42,937 bases of DNA from Streptomyces hilarionis (GCF_024539675.1 NZ_JAHHIT010000007.1:1-42937), one strand, 5' to 3'. Positions 8,637 to 16,419 are shown, numbered from the stretch's first letter. Numbers and translations: made by a program. The notes: generated from the sequence alone by a model not told the origin.

Positions 8637-8654
8637 TCGACAGCCCTCGAACGC

Positions 8655-8694
8655 AAAAAAGATCCCGCCGGATCGCATCCGATCCGGCGGGATC
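8655..8694 (-). terminator. Terminator of the first tRNA-Ala
   Basis: A perfect 14-base inverted repeat (8661-8674 and 8681-8694) followed on the minus strand by six T (8655-8660), five bases after the end of the tRNA. A textbook intrinsic terminator. Confidence 0.9.
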
Positions 8695-8699
8695 TGCCG

Positions 8700-8772
8700 T
8701 GGAGCTAAGGAGAATTGAACTCCTGACCTCCTGCATGCCATGCAGGCGCTCTACCAACTGAGCTATAGCCCC
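8700..8772 (-). tRNA. tRNA-Ala(GGC), copy 1
   Basis: The minus strand reads a full cloverleaf beginning GGGGCTATAGCTCAGTTGGT. Acceptor stem GGGGCTA pairs with TAGCTCC (one G-U). The anticodon arm is CCTGC-ATGGCAT-GCAGG with anticodon GGC (Ala), and the T arm is AGGAG-TTCAATT-CTCCT. The G3 of the stem is in the G-U pair typical of alanine tRNA identity. No CCA is encoded. It is identical to the copy at 12100-12172. Confidence 0.96.
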
Positions 8773-8835
8773 TCGTGGTCCGGCGGCGAAGCCGCTCTTC
8801 GACCGTGCCGCCCGGTTTCCCCGGCGGCGACGCCA

Positions 8836-8865
8836 ACATTACCGGTACGACGGGTGGACCACCAA
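8836..8865 (-). promoter_or_regulatory. Candidate promoter of tRNA-Ala copy 1
   Basis: On the minus strand TTGGTG (8865-8860) and TAATGT (8841-8836) are separated by 18 bases, a fair match to housekeeping sigma boxes, 64 bases before the tRNA. Confidence 0.4.
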
Positions 8866-8935
8866 ATCGTTTCCACCCTGTCCGCTTTGACCCGATCCGC
8901 TCCTGCTCGGCGGCGTCGGATCCCGGCCCGCGAGG

Positions 8936-9169
8936 TCAGGCGGTGACGAACGAATAGAACCGCTTGAGCGTGCAGTGCTCCTCCAGGAGGCGCCCGTAGA
9001 TCGGCTCGCCCTCCAGCTCACGGTACGTCTCGATCGGGTCGCCTTTTATGATCAGCGCCCGCGCGCATTCCTCACACCAGTACTGGTAGTCGGGATTGAC
9101 CGGCTCCATGTCACGGACGATCGGGGTGCCGCTGCCGCACCAGTCGCACTTTCGCCTGTGTGCACCCAT
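8936..9169 (-). CDS. Small two-CxxC zinc-binding protein, unknown
   Basis: A 77-residue protein starting MGAHRRKCDWCGSGTP, with CDWC (residues 8-11) and CEEC (about 32-35) likely to bind one zinc ion, and an acidic middle and C-terminal half (EETYRELEGEPIYGRLLEE-like composition). The ATG at 9169 lies only 3 bases after the stop of the 57-residue zinc-ribbon gene, with GGAG 8 bases upstream inside that gene's end, so the two are almost surely translated together. Size and Cys pattern suggest a nucleic-acid- or protein-binding accessory factor, but no family is recognised. It is the last gene before tRNA-Ala copy 1, and the space between holds that tRNA's promoter. Confidence 0.75.
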   Translation of the reverse strand: MGAHRRKCDWCGSGTPIVRDMEPVNPDYQYWCEECARALIIKGDPIETYRELEGEPIYGRLLEEHCTLKRFYSFVTA

Positions 9170-9172
9170 CGA

Positions 9173-9346
9173 TCAGCTCCAGCTGTGGCCGCAGGCCGTG
9201 CACACGTAGGAAGTCCCGCCGTTGTCGCCGAGCACCAGGGCCACATGACCGGAACCGCAGGAGGGGCAGCTGAGCCGGGTGGCCTTGTCCCGTGTCAACG
9301 CCGCTTCGGAGAGGTGGCCGACCTCTCCGAGGATGCTCGCAGGCAT
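9173..9346 (-). CDS. 57-residue zinc-ribbon protein
   Basis: ATG at 9346, preceded by a strong ribosome site (GGGAGGGAG, 5 bases before), opens MPASILGEVGHLSEAALT and ends at TGA 9173-9175. CPSC (residues 27-30) and CTAC (49-52) form a four-Cys zinc ribbon, with a GHSW end like that of small ribbon domains in transcription factors. The N-terminal ~20 residues are a short helix. It is followed 3 bases later by a second small zinc-binding gene on the same strand, probably one operon. No longer homolog is evident; I do not recognise a specific function. Confidence 0.75.
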   Translation of the reverse strand: MPASILGEVGHLSEAALTRDKATRLSCPSCGSGHVALVLGDNGGTSYVCTACGHSWS

Positions 9347-9415
9347 CGCTACTCCCTCCCGTCGGGCCGCGCCCCCTTCCGGTCGTTTGATTCTGCCACG
9401 GCCGGACCAATACGG

Positions 9416-10918
9416 TCAGCGACGCCTCAGTACCAGTCCGGACACGGCACCGAGGGCAGCTGTCGTAGCGAGCGCGAACATGCATGTGAGAAGCGCTTCC
9501 GCAGAGGTATACGCCGCCGGGGCCCCGAGTGACTCAAGCCGGTGGAAGAACAGTGTGCCGAAGACCGCCACGCCGATCAGCTGCCCGAGCTGGGTGACGG
9601 TGGCGAGCAGTCCGCTGGCGTCGGCCGCGTCCTCGGGCCGCACCGACGCCAGCGCCCCGGTCAGCGTCGGACTGAAGGCGAGCGCGAGCCCGACGCCCAC
9701 GCCGGCGTACGCGACGAACACCCACGCGCCCCCGTGGCCACCGCCCTTGAGGGCCAGTCCCACACCGGTCACCGACAGCGCGGTGAGTACGAACCCGACC
9801 GTGGCGGGCGACCGCCGCCAGGGCTCGGGCCACCTGCGCCAGGTCAGCCCCACCAGCCCGAAGACGACCGCGGTCGGCGCGAAGGTCAGCCCGGCGCGCA
9901 GCGCGCTGTAGCCCAGACCGCCCTGGACGTGCAGGGTCAGCACGAACAGGAAGCCGCCGTTGACCGCCATCACGGCCATGACCCGCAGGACGGCCGGCCC
10001 CATTCCGGGGTGCCGCAGGACCCGCGGCGCGATCAACGGGCTCCCGCCGCGCCGGGCCAGCCGCGTCTCGTAAGCGCAGAAGGCGATGAACACGAGCGCG
10101 CCGACGGCCAGCGACAGCCAGGACCACCACGGCCAGCCCTCGTCCTGCCCTAGCACCAACGGCACCGTGATCATCGACACGGCCGCGCCCAGGAGCACGA
10201 GCCCGGGCCAGTCCGACCCGCGCGCCCCTTCGCGCGCCGCTCGCCCCGTCACGTCCCGCGTCACGCCCCCGCCGCGCGGCAGGACGCGCCTGCCGACGAC
10301 AAGCAGGACGAGGCCCACCGGCACGTTGACGAGGAACACCGGGCGCCAGCCCGCGCCCAGGAGGTCGGCGCTGACCAGAACGCCGCCCACCACCTGTCCG
10401 GCCGCCGCGCCGACGGCGATCACCGCCGAGTAGACGCCGAGCGCCCGCACCCGGGCCTCGCCGGTGAACGTGCGCTGGATGAGGCTGAGCACCTGCGGGA
10501 TCATCACCGCCGAACCGGCGCCCTGTACCAGCCGGAACGCGATCAACTCCGTGCTTCCCGGAGCCAGTCCGCAGGCCAGTGACGCCGCGGTGAACAGGGC
10601 GAGCCCGACGAGGTGCACCCGGCCGTGCCCGAACCGGTCGCCGAGGCGCGCGCCGGTGATCAGCAGCACGGAGTAGGTGATGGCGTAGCCGGCGACGACC
10701 AGTTGCAGGTCCGCGCCGGAGGCGTTCAGGTCGGAACCGATCGTGGGGGCCGCGACGTTCACGATGAAGACGTCGAGCAGTGCCATGAACTGGGCGGCGA
10801 GCACGACCGCCAGCAACCGCCGGGGCCGATTGTCAGTGCCGGGGGCTTTACTGGCGGCAGGACGTGAAACGGGTGTAACGGGCGCGGGTACCGGGCTCGT
10901 CCCGGATGTCGTCGTCAT
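9416..10918 (-). CDS. MFS multidrug exporter, DHA2 (14-helix) type
   Basis: A 500-residue integral membrane protein expected to expel small toxic molecules using the proton gradient. About 14 helices are visible. Family marks are LDVFIVNVAAPTIG in helix 1, the GARLGDRFGHGR motif A after helix 2, RLVQGAGSAVMIPQVLSLI (motif C region), and GWRPVFLVNVPVG. The start is ATG at 10918 (MTTTSGTS). The frame extends upstream over the neighbouring gene, but that part is only a shadow. It is transcribed divergently from an MmyB-type regulator across a 94-base gap, a common layout for a drug exporter and its repressor. The substrate cannot be read from sequence. Confidence 0.92.
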   Translation of the reverse strand: MTTTSGTSPVPAPVTPVSRPAASKAPGTDNRPRRLLAVVLAAQFMALLDVFIVNVAAPTIGSDLNASGADLQLVVAGYAITYSVLLITGARLGDRFGHGRVHLVGLALFTAASLACGLAPGSTELIAFRLVQGAGSAVMIPQVLSLIQRTFTGEARVRALGVYSAVIAVGAAAGQVVGGVLVSADLLGAGWRPVFLVNVPVGLVLLVVGRRVLPRGGGVTRDVTGRAAREGARGSDWPGLVLLGAAVSMITVPLVLGQDEGWPWWSWLSLAVGALVFIAFCAYETRLARRGGSPLIAPRVLRHPGMGPAVLRVMAVMAVNGGFLFVLTLHVQGGLGYSALRAGLTFAPTAVVFGLVGLTWRRWPEPWRRSPATVGFVLTALSVTGVGLALKGGGHGGAWVFVAYAGVGVGLALAFSPTLTGALASVRPEDAADASGLLATVTQLGQLIGVAVFGTLFFHRLESLGAPAAYTSAEALLTCMFALATTAALGAVSGLVLRRR

Positions 10919-10966
10919 GCCGTCGAGCGTGACGACGATCCGGTACGGGTGCCGAGAGCCCGCCGA

Positions 10967-10983
10967 TGCTGGTACTGACAGCA
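10967..10983. promoter_or_regulatory. Candidate operator between exporter and regulator
   Basis: Inverted repeat TGCTG-gtactga-CAGCA lies in the middle of the 94-base divergent gap between the MFS exporter and the MmyB-type regulator, where an autoregulating repressor would bind. It is short and unproven. Confidence 0.35.
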
Positions 10984-11012
10984 CCTGGCAGAGGCCGGAC
11001 GGGGGATCGACC

Positions 11013-11996
11013 ATGGGGGACGTGGGGAACGTGACGACGGGGAACGTGACGGGGGCGTGGGCGGGCCCGGAGCCGAGGGCGGGCGGCGGGCCGAAAGCGA
11101 CGGCAGGAGCCGGGGAGGAGATCCCGCGGCCGCGCGGGCCGGGGCGGGCCCACCGCCGCAGGCCCGAGCTGGCCGCATTCCTGCGCGGCAGGCGGGCCCG
11201 GGTGACACCGGGCGACGTCGGGATGCCGCCGGGTCTGCGGCGGCGCACTCCGGGGCTGCGGCGCGAGGAGGTCGCCCAGCTCTCGGGGGTGGGCGTCACC
11301 TGGTACACGTGGCTGGAGCAGGGGCGTCCGATCAACGCCTCCGCGCAGGTCCTGGACGCCGTGGCGCGCACCCTGCGGCTCGACCCGCCGGAGCGGGAGC
11401 ACCTGTACCACCTGGCGGAAGTGCCGTTCGTGTCCGCGCCCGAGGCGCTGGTGCAGAGCGTGGGCGCGGAGATCCAGGGCATCATCGACGCCTTGGCGCC
11501 CCGCCCGGCGGTCGTCTACAACTCGCGCTACGACATCCTGGCGGCCAACCCCGTCTACCGCGACCTGTTCGTCGTTCCGACGGCCGGGGCGGCCGCACGG
11601 GTGCCGGCGAACGCCATGTGGCGGCTGTTCACCGTGCGGGAGGAGGACTGCCCGCTGCTCTTCCGGGACCAGGAGCTGCGGGTGATGGTCGCCACCCTGC
11701 GGGCGTCGTACGGACTGCATGCCGGCGAGCCCGCCTGGGAGGACTTCATAGCCGAGCTGTCCCAGGCCAGTCCCCTGTTCGCACAGCTGTGGGCCTCCGG
11801 TGACGTGGCGGAGCCGGGCCGCCGCGTGAAGGCCTTCCGGCACGAGAAGGTGGGCGAGCTGCGGATGACGTCCAGGTCGCTGTCGATCGACGGGATGCCC
11901 GAGTGCCGGATCGTCGTCTACACGCCCGACGACGAGGAGACGGCACGGCGCACGGCCCTGCTGCGGAAGGAGACGACAAAAAATCCCGCCCCCTGA
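11013..11996 (+). CDS. XRE-family regulator with MmyB-like ligand-binding domain
   Basis: A 327-residue DNA-binding regulator. The N-terminal ~45 residues are Gly/Pro-rich and disordered. A helix-turn-helix of the HTH_31 type follows (about residues 50-120): RRRTPGLRREEVAQLSGVG then TWYTWLEQGR. The second half (about 145-310), with AVVYNSRYDILAANPVYRDLF, matches the MmyB PAS-like ligand-binding domain found in many Streptomyces regulators. ATG at 11013 was chosen because GGGGGA lies 6 bases upstream; the open frame further upstream overlaps the exporter. It is divergent from the MFS gene and probably controls it. The end of the gene overlaps the terminator of the facing tRNA gene. The ligand is unknown. 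Confidence 0.88.
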   Translation: MGDVGNVTTGNVTGAWAGPEPRAGGGPKATAGAGEEIPRPRGPGRAHRRRPELAAFLRGRRARVTPGDVGMPPGLRRRTPGLRREEVAQLSGVGVTWYTWLEQGRPINASAQVLDAVARTLRLDPPEREHLYHLAEVPFVSAPEALVQSVGAEIQGIIDALAPRPAVVYNSRYDILAANPVYRDLFVVPTAGAAARVPANAMWRLFTVREEDCPLLFRDQELRVMVATLRASYGLHAGEPAWEDFIAELSQASPLFAQLWASGDVAEPGRRVKAFRHEKVGELRMTSRSLSIDGMPECRIVVYTPDDEETARRTALLRKETTKNPAP

Positions 11997-12006
11997 GGGA
12001 CGGGAT
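11978..12006 (-). terminator. Terminator of tRNA-Ala copy 2, overlapping the regulator's end
   Basis: Stem ATCCCG / CGGGAT with an inner CCC/GGG pairing, then TTTTTT on the minus strand (11978-11983). The structure includes the last codons of the plus-strand regulator gene, so the same DNA is coding on one strand and terminator on the other. Confidence 0.75.
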
Positions 12007-12099
12007 CTTCGTGAACCGATCCGGACCGGTTACCGCTGATCTCCTCGATCTTTGACAACTCAACAGAGTGTCGACCGACTGATCGAACCGATCGATCTG

Positions 12100-12172
12100 T
12101 GGAGCTAAGGAGAATTGAACTCCTGACCTCCTGCATGCCATGCAGGCGCTCTACCAACTGAGCTATAGCCCC
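12100..12172 (-). tRNA. tRNA-Ala(GGC), copy 2
   Basis: Identical over all 73 bases to the copy at 8700-8772, with anticodon GGC and no encoded CCA. It has its own promoter-like boxes upstream and its own terminator. The pair forms a direct repeat 3.4 kb apart. Confidence 0.96.
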
Positions 12173-12208
12173 TCGCGTTCTTCCCGCTGCGCGGTGCGAA
12201 CAAGAAGA

Positions 12209-12238
12209 ACTTTAGCCTGCGACCTGCCGGAAAGTGAA
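12209..12238 (-). promoter_or_regulatory. Candidate promoter of tRNA-Ala copy 2
   Basis: On the minus strand TTCACT (12238-12233) and TAAAGT (12214-12209) are 18 bases apart, 37 bases before the tRNA and just after the phosphatase gene ends. Confidence 0.45.
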
Positions 12239-12266
12239 ATCCGGCCCCCGCGGGCCGAGCGGCCGC

Positions 12267-12941
12267 TCAGTCGTCGTCGCCGAGCACCGGCTCGGGCAGG
12301 GTGCCTGCGTTGTGCTCCAGCAGACGCCAGCCGCGCGCGCCCTCTCCCAGGACCGACCAGCAGCAGTTGGAGAGACCGCCGAGGCTCTCCCAGTTGTGCG
12401 CCTCCAGGCCGAGGAGGCGGCCGATGGTGGTGCGGATGGTGCCGCCGTGGCTGACGACGACGAGCGTGCCGTCCTCGGGCAGCTTCTCGGCGTGCCGCAG
12501 CACGACCGGGGCGGCGCGGTCGGCCACCTCGGTCTCCAACTCGCCGCCGCCGCGCCGGACCGGCTCACCGCGCTTCCACGCGGCGTACTCCGCGCCGTGG
12601 CGGGAGATGATCTCCTCGTGCGTCAGCCCCTGCCAGGAGCCCGCGTACGTCTCGCGCAGGGCCTCGTCGTGGGTGACGGCCAGGCCGGTGAGCGCGGCCA
12701 GCTCGGCGGCCGTGTTCGCCGCCCGGGACAGGTCGGAGGCGACGATCGCGTCGGGCTGGAGGGAGGCCAGCAGCCGGGCGGAGCGGCGGGCCTGGGCCAC
12801 GCCGGTCTCGGTCAGCTCGACGTCCGTCGTGCCCTGGAAGCGGCGCTCCACGTTCCAGGCGGTCTGGCCGTGCCGCCAGAGGATGACGCGGCGGCCGCGC
12901 CCCGGCTCGCGGGACGCGGCGCCCTGGGCGCGGGCAGTCAC
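12267..12941 (-). CDS. Histidine phosphatase family protein (GpgP-like position)
   Basis: A 224-residue phosphoglycerate-mutase-fold phosphatase. The phosphoryl-accepting His is in LWRHGQTAWN near the N-terminus, and the second catalytic His is in VVSHGGTIR. The start is GTG at 12941, overlapping the rsfS stop as GTGA, which points to translational coupling; the longer frame to 13061 is out of register with that layout. In mycobacteria the gene after nadD-rsfS is gpgP, glucosyl-3-phosphoglycerate phosphatase of the methylglucose polysaccharide pathway (from memory). The conserved neighbourhood makes an orthologous role possible, but the residues that set substrate choice cannot be judged here. 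The family is secure; the substrate is open. Confidence 0.9.
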   Translation of the reverse strand: MTARAQGAASREPGRGRRVILWRHGQTAWNVERRFQGTTDVELTETGVAQARRSARLLASLQPDAIVASDLSRAANTAAELAALTGLAVTHDEALRETYAGSWQGLTHEEIISRHGAEYAAWKRGEPVRRGGGELETEVADRAAPVVLRHAEKLPEDGTLVVVSHGGTIRTTIGRLLGLEAHNWESLGGLSNCCWSVLGEGARGWRLLEHNAGTLPEPVLGDDD

Positions 12942-13384
12942 CGCAGCTCCCCGAATCCGGCGTCGGCGTCCTCCTCGGCCTGCTGCTGGGCGTGCTCCTG
13001 GGCCTTGCCGCGGGTCGCCTGGGCGTCGGCGGGCAGCTCCAGCTCGGGGCAGTCCTTCCACAGGCGCTCGAGGGCGTAGAAGACACGCTCCTCGCTGTGC
13101 TGGACGTGGACGACGATGTCGACGTAGTCGAGCAGGATCCAGCGGGCGTCGCGGTCGCCCTCACGGCGTACCGGCTTGGCGCCGAGCTCCTTCTGGAGGC
13201 GCTCCTCGATCTCGTCGACGATCGACTTGACCTGGCGGTCGTTGGGGGCGGAGGCCAGCAGGAAGGCGTCCGTGATCGACAGCACGTCGCTGACGTCGTA
13301 GGCGATGATGTCGTGCGCGAGCTTGTCGGCAGCCGCCTGGGCGGCGGTCTGGATGAGCTCGATGGAGCGGTCGGTGGCGGTCAC
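12938..13384 (-). CDS. rsfS: Ribosome silencing factor RsfS
   Basis: A 148-residue RsfS/Iojap protein that binds ribosomal protein uL14 and keeps the subunits apart when nutrients are scarce. The core reads AAADKLAHDIIAYDVSDVLSITDAFLLAS, then RQVKSIVDEIEERL and DARWILLDYVDIVVHVQ with the family's VHV motif. A charged Gln/Ala/Glu tail of ~35 residues follows, longer than in E. coli. The start is GTG at 13384; upstream in-frame codons to 13465 lack a ribosome site. It lies after the LCP gene with a 189-base gap and overlaps the phosphatase start by 4 bases. Confidence 0.95.
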   Translation of the reverse strand: MTATDRSIELIQTAAQAAADKLAHDIIAYDVSDVLSITDAFLLASAPNDRQVKSIVDEIEERLQKELGAKPVRREGDRDARWILLDYVDIVVHVQHSEERVFYALERLWKDCPELELPADAQATRGKAQEHAQQQAEEDADAGFGELR

Positions 13385-13472
13385 TACGTGGCTTTCCGTC
13401 GGCGGACACTTGTCCCCAAGGGTCTCACGGACCGCCGACACCACCCCACGTGATGAGCGGATCACACGGGCA

Positions 13473-13491
13473 GGGGCCTTCGCACGGCCCC
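13473..13491 (-). terminator. Stem-loop between the LCP gene and rsfS
   Basis: GGGGCC / GGCCCC around a 7-base loop in the 189-base gap. A GTGAT/ATCAC repeat lies beside it (13450-13465). It might end part of the LCP transcript or give rsfS separate control; weak evidence. Confidence 0.35.
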
Positions 13492-13573
13492 CGCCCTCCC
13501 CTCTCCCGTCGTTCCTCTTCCTTCTGCCGCCGCCTGGCGCGGGCCACCGGGGCGACCGGTCCCGCCGGACGGC

Positions 13574-15514
13574 TCACCCGGTCGCGGAGGGCTTGTAGTC
13601 CTGACCCAGGACGACGGCCACGTCCGCGTTCCCGGCGACGGCGCCCTTCTTCACGGCTCCGGCGTCCAGGCCGAGCGTCTTGGCGACCTCGGTGGCGTTC
13701 TCCTTGTCGGCCGGGTCGGAGTACAGCACCTGGGAGTCGGCCTCGGAGCCCGACGGGCTGCCGGCCTCCAGGAAGGTGAAGCCTCCGTTGAGGAGGACCA
13801 CGCGCGCGTCCTCGGTCTTCGCCTTGTCGCCGCTGGCGTTCTGGACGGACACGCTGACGGCGGCGCCCTTGTCGGGGCTCTTCGCGGTGCCGCCGAGGAC
13901 GTCCTTGACGACGCTTGCGCTGGCCTCCGCGCTCAGCGTGCCGTCGTTTCGGACCGGGAGCAGGGCGGTCTTGTAGTCGCCGCCCTTGGCGAGGTCGGCC
14001 AGCTTGGCGAGGAAGGCGCCGAGGTCCTTGTCCGTCAGGGAGGGGTCGAGGATCTGGGCCAGCGTCTGGACGGTGACGGTCGCGCCCTGCGCGTCGGAGG
14101 ACACCTTGCGCAGCACGCCCTGCATGACCTGGCCGAACCGCTGCAACTGGACGTTCTGGGCCTCCCCCGGGGCGCGGTAGGTGGCGTAGGCGACGGCCAT
14201 CTTGCCGCTGAGGGTCTGGTCCTCGCCCTTGGGGACGAGCGGAGCCTGGCCCTTCTTCTTGGCCGCGGGGTCGGGCACGGCCGCGTCGGTGTCCACCTCG
14301 ATGTTGCCGACGAGGTCGACGAGGTTCTGAAGGTACGGGGTGTCGAGCCGCCAGGTGCCCTCGATGCTGGTGCCGAGCACCGTGTCCAGCGCGTCGCGCG
14401 TCCCGGCGGAGCCGTCGTCGTCGACGGACTTGGCGAGGGTGGTCGTGGCGCCGTCGTCGTCCGTGAGGACGAGGGAGTTCGGCAGCAGCACCGTCGTGGC
14501 CTGCTTGGTCGTGGCGTTGTCGACGAGCAGCACCGTGGAGGTGCCCCCGCCCGCGGTGTTGTGCAGGTGGACGACGACCACGTCGCGCTTCTGCGCTCCG
14601 GCCGTGGTGGTCTTGGCGCCCGAGTCCGAGGACGACGACAGACCGGGCAGCAGGCCCGCGGACCAGAGGTAGCCCACTCCGCCGACCGCGACCAGCGCGA
14701 GCACGACCGCGAGGGCGACGACGCGGCTGCGGGCGCGGCGCTTGGCCTCCTCGCGGCGCTCGGTGCGGTTCTCGGTGAAGTTCAGCCAGTCGATGACGTC
14801 CTCGGAGTCGCCGCCCTGCTCCTCGACGAACGCGAACTGCTCGGTGCGGTAGTCCTGTTGCTCCCCCGAGGGGGCGTCGGACGCACCGTGCGCCGGGGAG
14901 GCCGGATCGTCCGCCTCGCGGTCGGCGTCGAACGTCCCGGCCTCGAAGGCTCCGGTCCCGAAGGTCCCGGTCTCGAACGTCCCCGTCGCGAAGGAGCCGG
15001 GCTCGACGGGACCGGCCTGCTGGGGGATGTACGCGGTCTGCTCGGCGGCGCGGGGCTGCTCGCCACGGGGCTGCTGTCCGCCGGCGGCGGTCCGGCCGTA
15101 GGGGTCGTACGGGACCTGCGCGTCCGTACCGTAGGGGTCGTAGCCGGCGGGGACCTGACGGCCCGTGTCGTAACCGGACGCGGTCTGCCGGTGGCCGGTG
15201 TCGTACGGGTCGTAGGCGGGCGTCTGCTGCTGCCCGCTCGAGGCGTCCGTGGCGTACGGGTCGTAGCCGTAGGCCTGTTGCCCCTGGTGCGCCGGGTGTC
15301 CCTGCCCCGCGTTCCCCTGCCCGAGGTGCCGGCCCTGCTGGCCCTGCTGGCCGGAATACCCCTGTTGCCCCTGCCCTCCGTGGTCGTAGGGCTGCTGGGG
15401 CATCTGCTGGGGCGGGACCTGCGGGATCGGTCGGTAGACGGGCTGTCCGTACTCGTCGTAGCCGACGAGTTCGTACTGGTCGTCCCCGTACCCCGCGTCG
15501 TATCGGTCGTTCAC
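13574..15514 (-). CDS. LytR-CpsA-Psr (LCP) family protein with LytR_C domain
   Basis: A 646-residue membrane protein. Residues 1-~230 are a disordered Gly/Gln/Tyr-rich cytoplasmic region with repeats of YDPYGTD type. One transmembrane helix lies near 265-288. Outside follow a divergent LCP domain (about 305-510) and a LytR_C domain (about 540-640, VSVSVQNASGDKAKTEDARVVL). LCP enzymes move glycopolymers onto peptidoglycan. Here the usual Arg positions are altered: the SIPRD site reads LLPNS, and the RxxRQ site reads LQRFGQ. The start is GTG at 15514 with GAGAGGGG 5 bases upstream. From memory, the S. coelicolor protein between nadD and rsfS is PdtA (SCO2578), a polydiglycosylphosphate transferase needed for sporulation; this looks like its counterpart. 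That link is unverified. Confidence 0.85.
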   Translation of the reverse strand: MNDRYDAGYGDDQYELVGYDEYGQPVYRPIPQVPPQQMPQQPYDHGGQGQQGYSGQQGQQGRHLGQGNAGQGHPAHQGQQAYGYDPYATDASSGQQQTPAYDPYDTGHRQTASGYDTGRQVPAGYDPYGTDAQVPYDPYGRTAAGGQQPRGEQPRAAEQTAYIPQQAGPVEPGSFATGTFETGTFGTGAFEAGTFDADREADDPASPAHGASDAPSGEQQDYRTEQFAFVEEQGGDSEDVIDWLNFTENRTERREEAKRRARSRVVALAVVLALVAVGGVGYLWSAGLLPGLSSSSDSGAKTTTAGAQKRDVVVVHLHNTAGGGTSTVLLVDNATTKQATTVLLPNSLVLTDDDGATTTLAKSVDDDGSAGTRDALDTVLGTSIEGTWRLDTPYLQNLVDLVGNIEVDTDAAVPDPAAKKKGQAPLVPKGEDQTLSGKMAVAYATYRAPGEAQNVQLQRFGQVMQGVLRKVSSDAQGATVTVQTLAQILDPSLTDKDLGAFLAKLADLAKGGDYKTALLPVRNDGTLSAEASASVVKDVLGGTAKSPDKGAAVSVSVQNASGDKAKTEDARVVLLNGGFTFLEAGSPSGSEADSQVLYSDPADKENATEVAKTLGLDAGAVKKGAVAGNADVAVVLGQDYKPSATG

Positions 15515-15530
15515 CGGTACCCCTCTCGGC

Positions 15531-16142
15531 TCACTCGCCGCGGTACAGCTCGCGCTTGTCGATGTAGCGCACGACTCCGTCGGGCACCAGATACCAGACG
15601 GGGTCGCCCTTGGCGACTCTCGCGCGGCAGTCCGTCGAGGAGATGGCGAGCGCGGGGACCTCGACGAGCGAGACGCCCCCTTCGGGCAGGCCGGGGTCCA
15701 TGAGGTTGTGCCCGGGCCGGGTGACGCCCACGAAGTGCGCGAGGGCGAACAGTTCCTCGCTGTCCCGCCAGGTCAGGATCTGGCCCAGGGCGTCGGCGCC
15801 CGTGATGAAGAAGAGGTCCGTGTCGGGGTTGAGGGCCCGCAGGTCGCGGAGGGTGTCCACGGTGTAGGTCGGGCCGCCGCGGTCGATGTCGATGCGGCTG
15901 ACCGAGAACTGCGGGTTCTCGGCGGTCGCGATGACCGTCATGAGGTAACGGTCCTCGGCCGGGGAGACACTGCGGTGGCTCTTCTGCCACGGCTGCCCGG
16001 TCGGAACGAACACGACCTCGTCCAGGTGGAACCGCGCGGCGACCTCACTGGCCGCCACGAGGTGTCCGTGGTGGATCGGATCGAACGTTCCGCCCATGAC
16101 GCCGAGGCGGCGCTTGCCCGGGTTCCGCGGGCCGGTAGGCAT
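15531..16142 (-). CDS. nadD: Nicotinate-mononucleotide adenylyltransferase
   Basis: Joins nicotinate mononucleotide and ATP to give deamido-NAD, an essential step of NAD synthesis. The 203-residue length is typical. [15 protein letters not shown] (about residues 13-27) holds the nucleotidyltransferase GxFDPxHxGH motif, and ISSTDCR near residue 170 is the second conserved site. I chose the ATG at 16142 (MPTGPRNPG) because GGAGAG lies 6 bases upstream; another ATG at 16157 is part of that ribosome site region. It is the first gene of the nadD-LCP-rsfS-phosphatase run, 16 bases before the LCP gene. Confidence 0.97.
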   Translation of the reverse strand: MPTGPRNPGKRRLGVMGGTFDPIHHGHLVAASEVAARFHLDEVVFVPTGQPWQKSHRSVSPAEDRYLMTVIATAENPQFSVSRIDIDRGGPTYTVDTLRDLRALNPDTDLFFITGADALGQILTWRDSEELFALAHFVGVTRPGHNLMDPGLPEGGVSLVEVPALAISSTDCRARVAKGDPVWYLVPDGVVRYIDKRELYRGE

Positions 16143-16254
16143 GTCCTGCTCTCCCATGCGTGCAGACCCTACCGGCCCGGTCCCGGGGCCCCGGCCGGCG
16201 GCTGTCCGGAGCGTCCCGCTATGCCGGACCGCCCGTCGGTGGACACGAGTCGTC

Positions 16255-16419
16255 TCAGCGGTCGCGGTTGAAGCGGGTGGTGATCCACAGCAGGAGCAGC
16301 AGGACGATGAACGCGCCGCCACCGGTGACCAGGGGGTTCAGGCTCTCGTGGTTGCCACCGTGCTCCTCGCCCTCGGCGGCGAGGGTGACCAACTGGGCAG
16401 CGGCGCTGTGAAGGCTCAT
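16255..16419 (-). CDS. 54-residue single-helix membrane protein
   Basis: ATG at 16419 to TGA 16255-16257. It starts [20 protein letters not shown] and has one C-terminal transmembrane helix (about residues 34-48, [15 protein letters not shown]) ending in a basic RFNRDR tail, so the N-terminus is probably outside. The ribosome site is weak. A stem-loop repeat element (16446-16477) lies just upstream. A similar-sized membrane gene precedes it on the same strand. Unknown function; its place upstream of nadD is, from memory, shared among streptomycetes. Confidence 0.65.
   Translation of the reverse strand: MSLHSAAAQLVTLAAEGEEHGGNHESLNPLVTGGGAFIVLLLLLWITTRFNRDR

Noticed and set aside
9111..9485. 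124-codon minus-strand frame over the zinc-ribbon genes
   Set aside because: It overlaps two better genes in another frame that have Cys motifs and strong ribosome sites.
8700..12172. Integrative element using tRNA-Ala as attachment site
   Set aside because: Both tRNA copies are complete with own promoter and terminator, and no integrase or excisionase gene lies between them.
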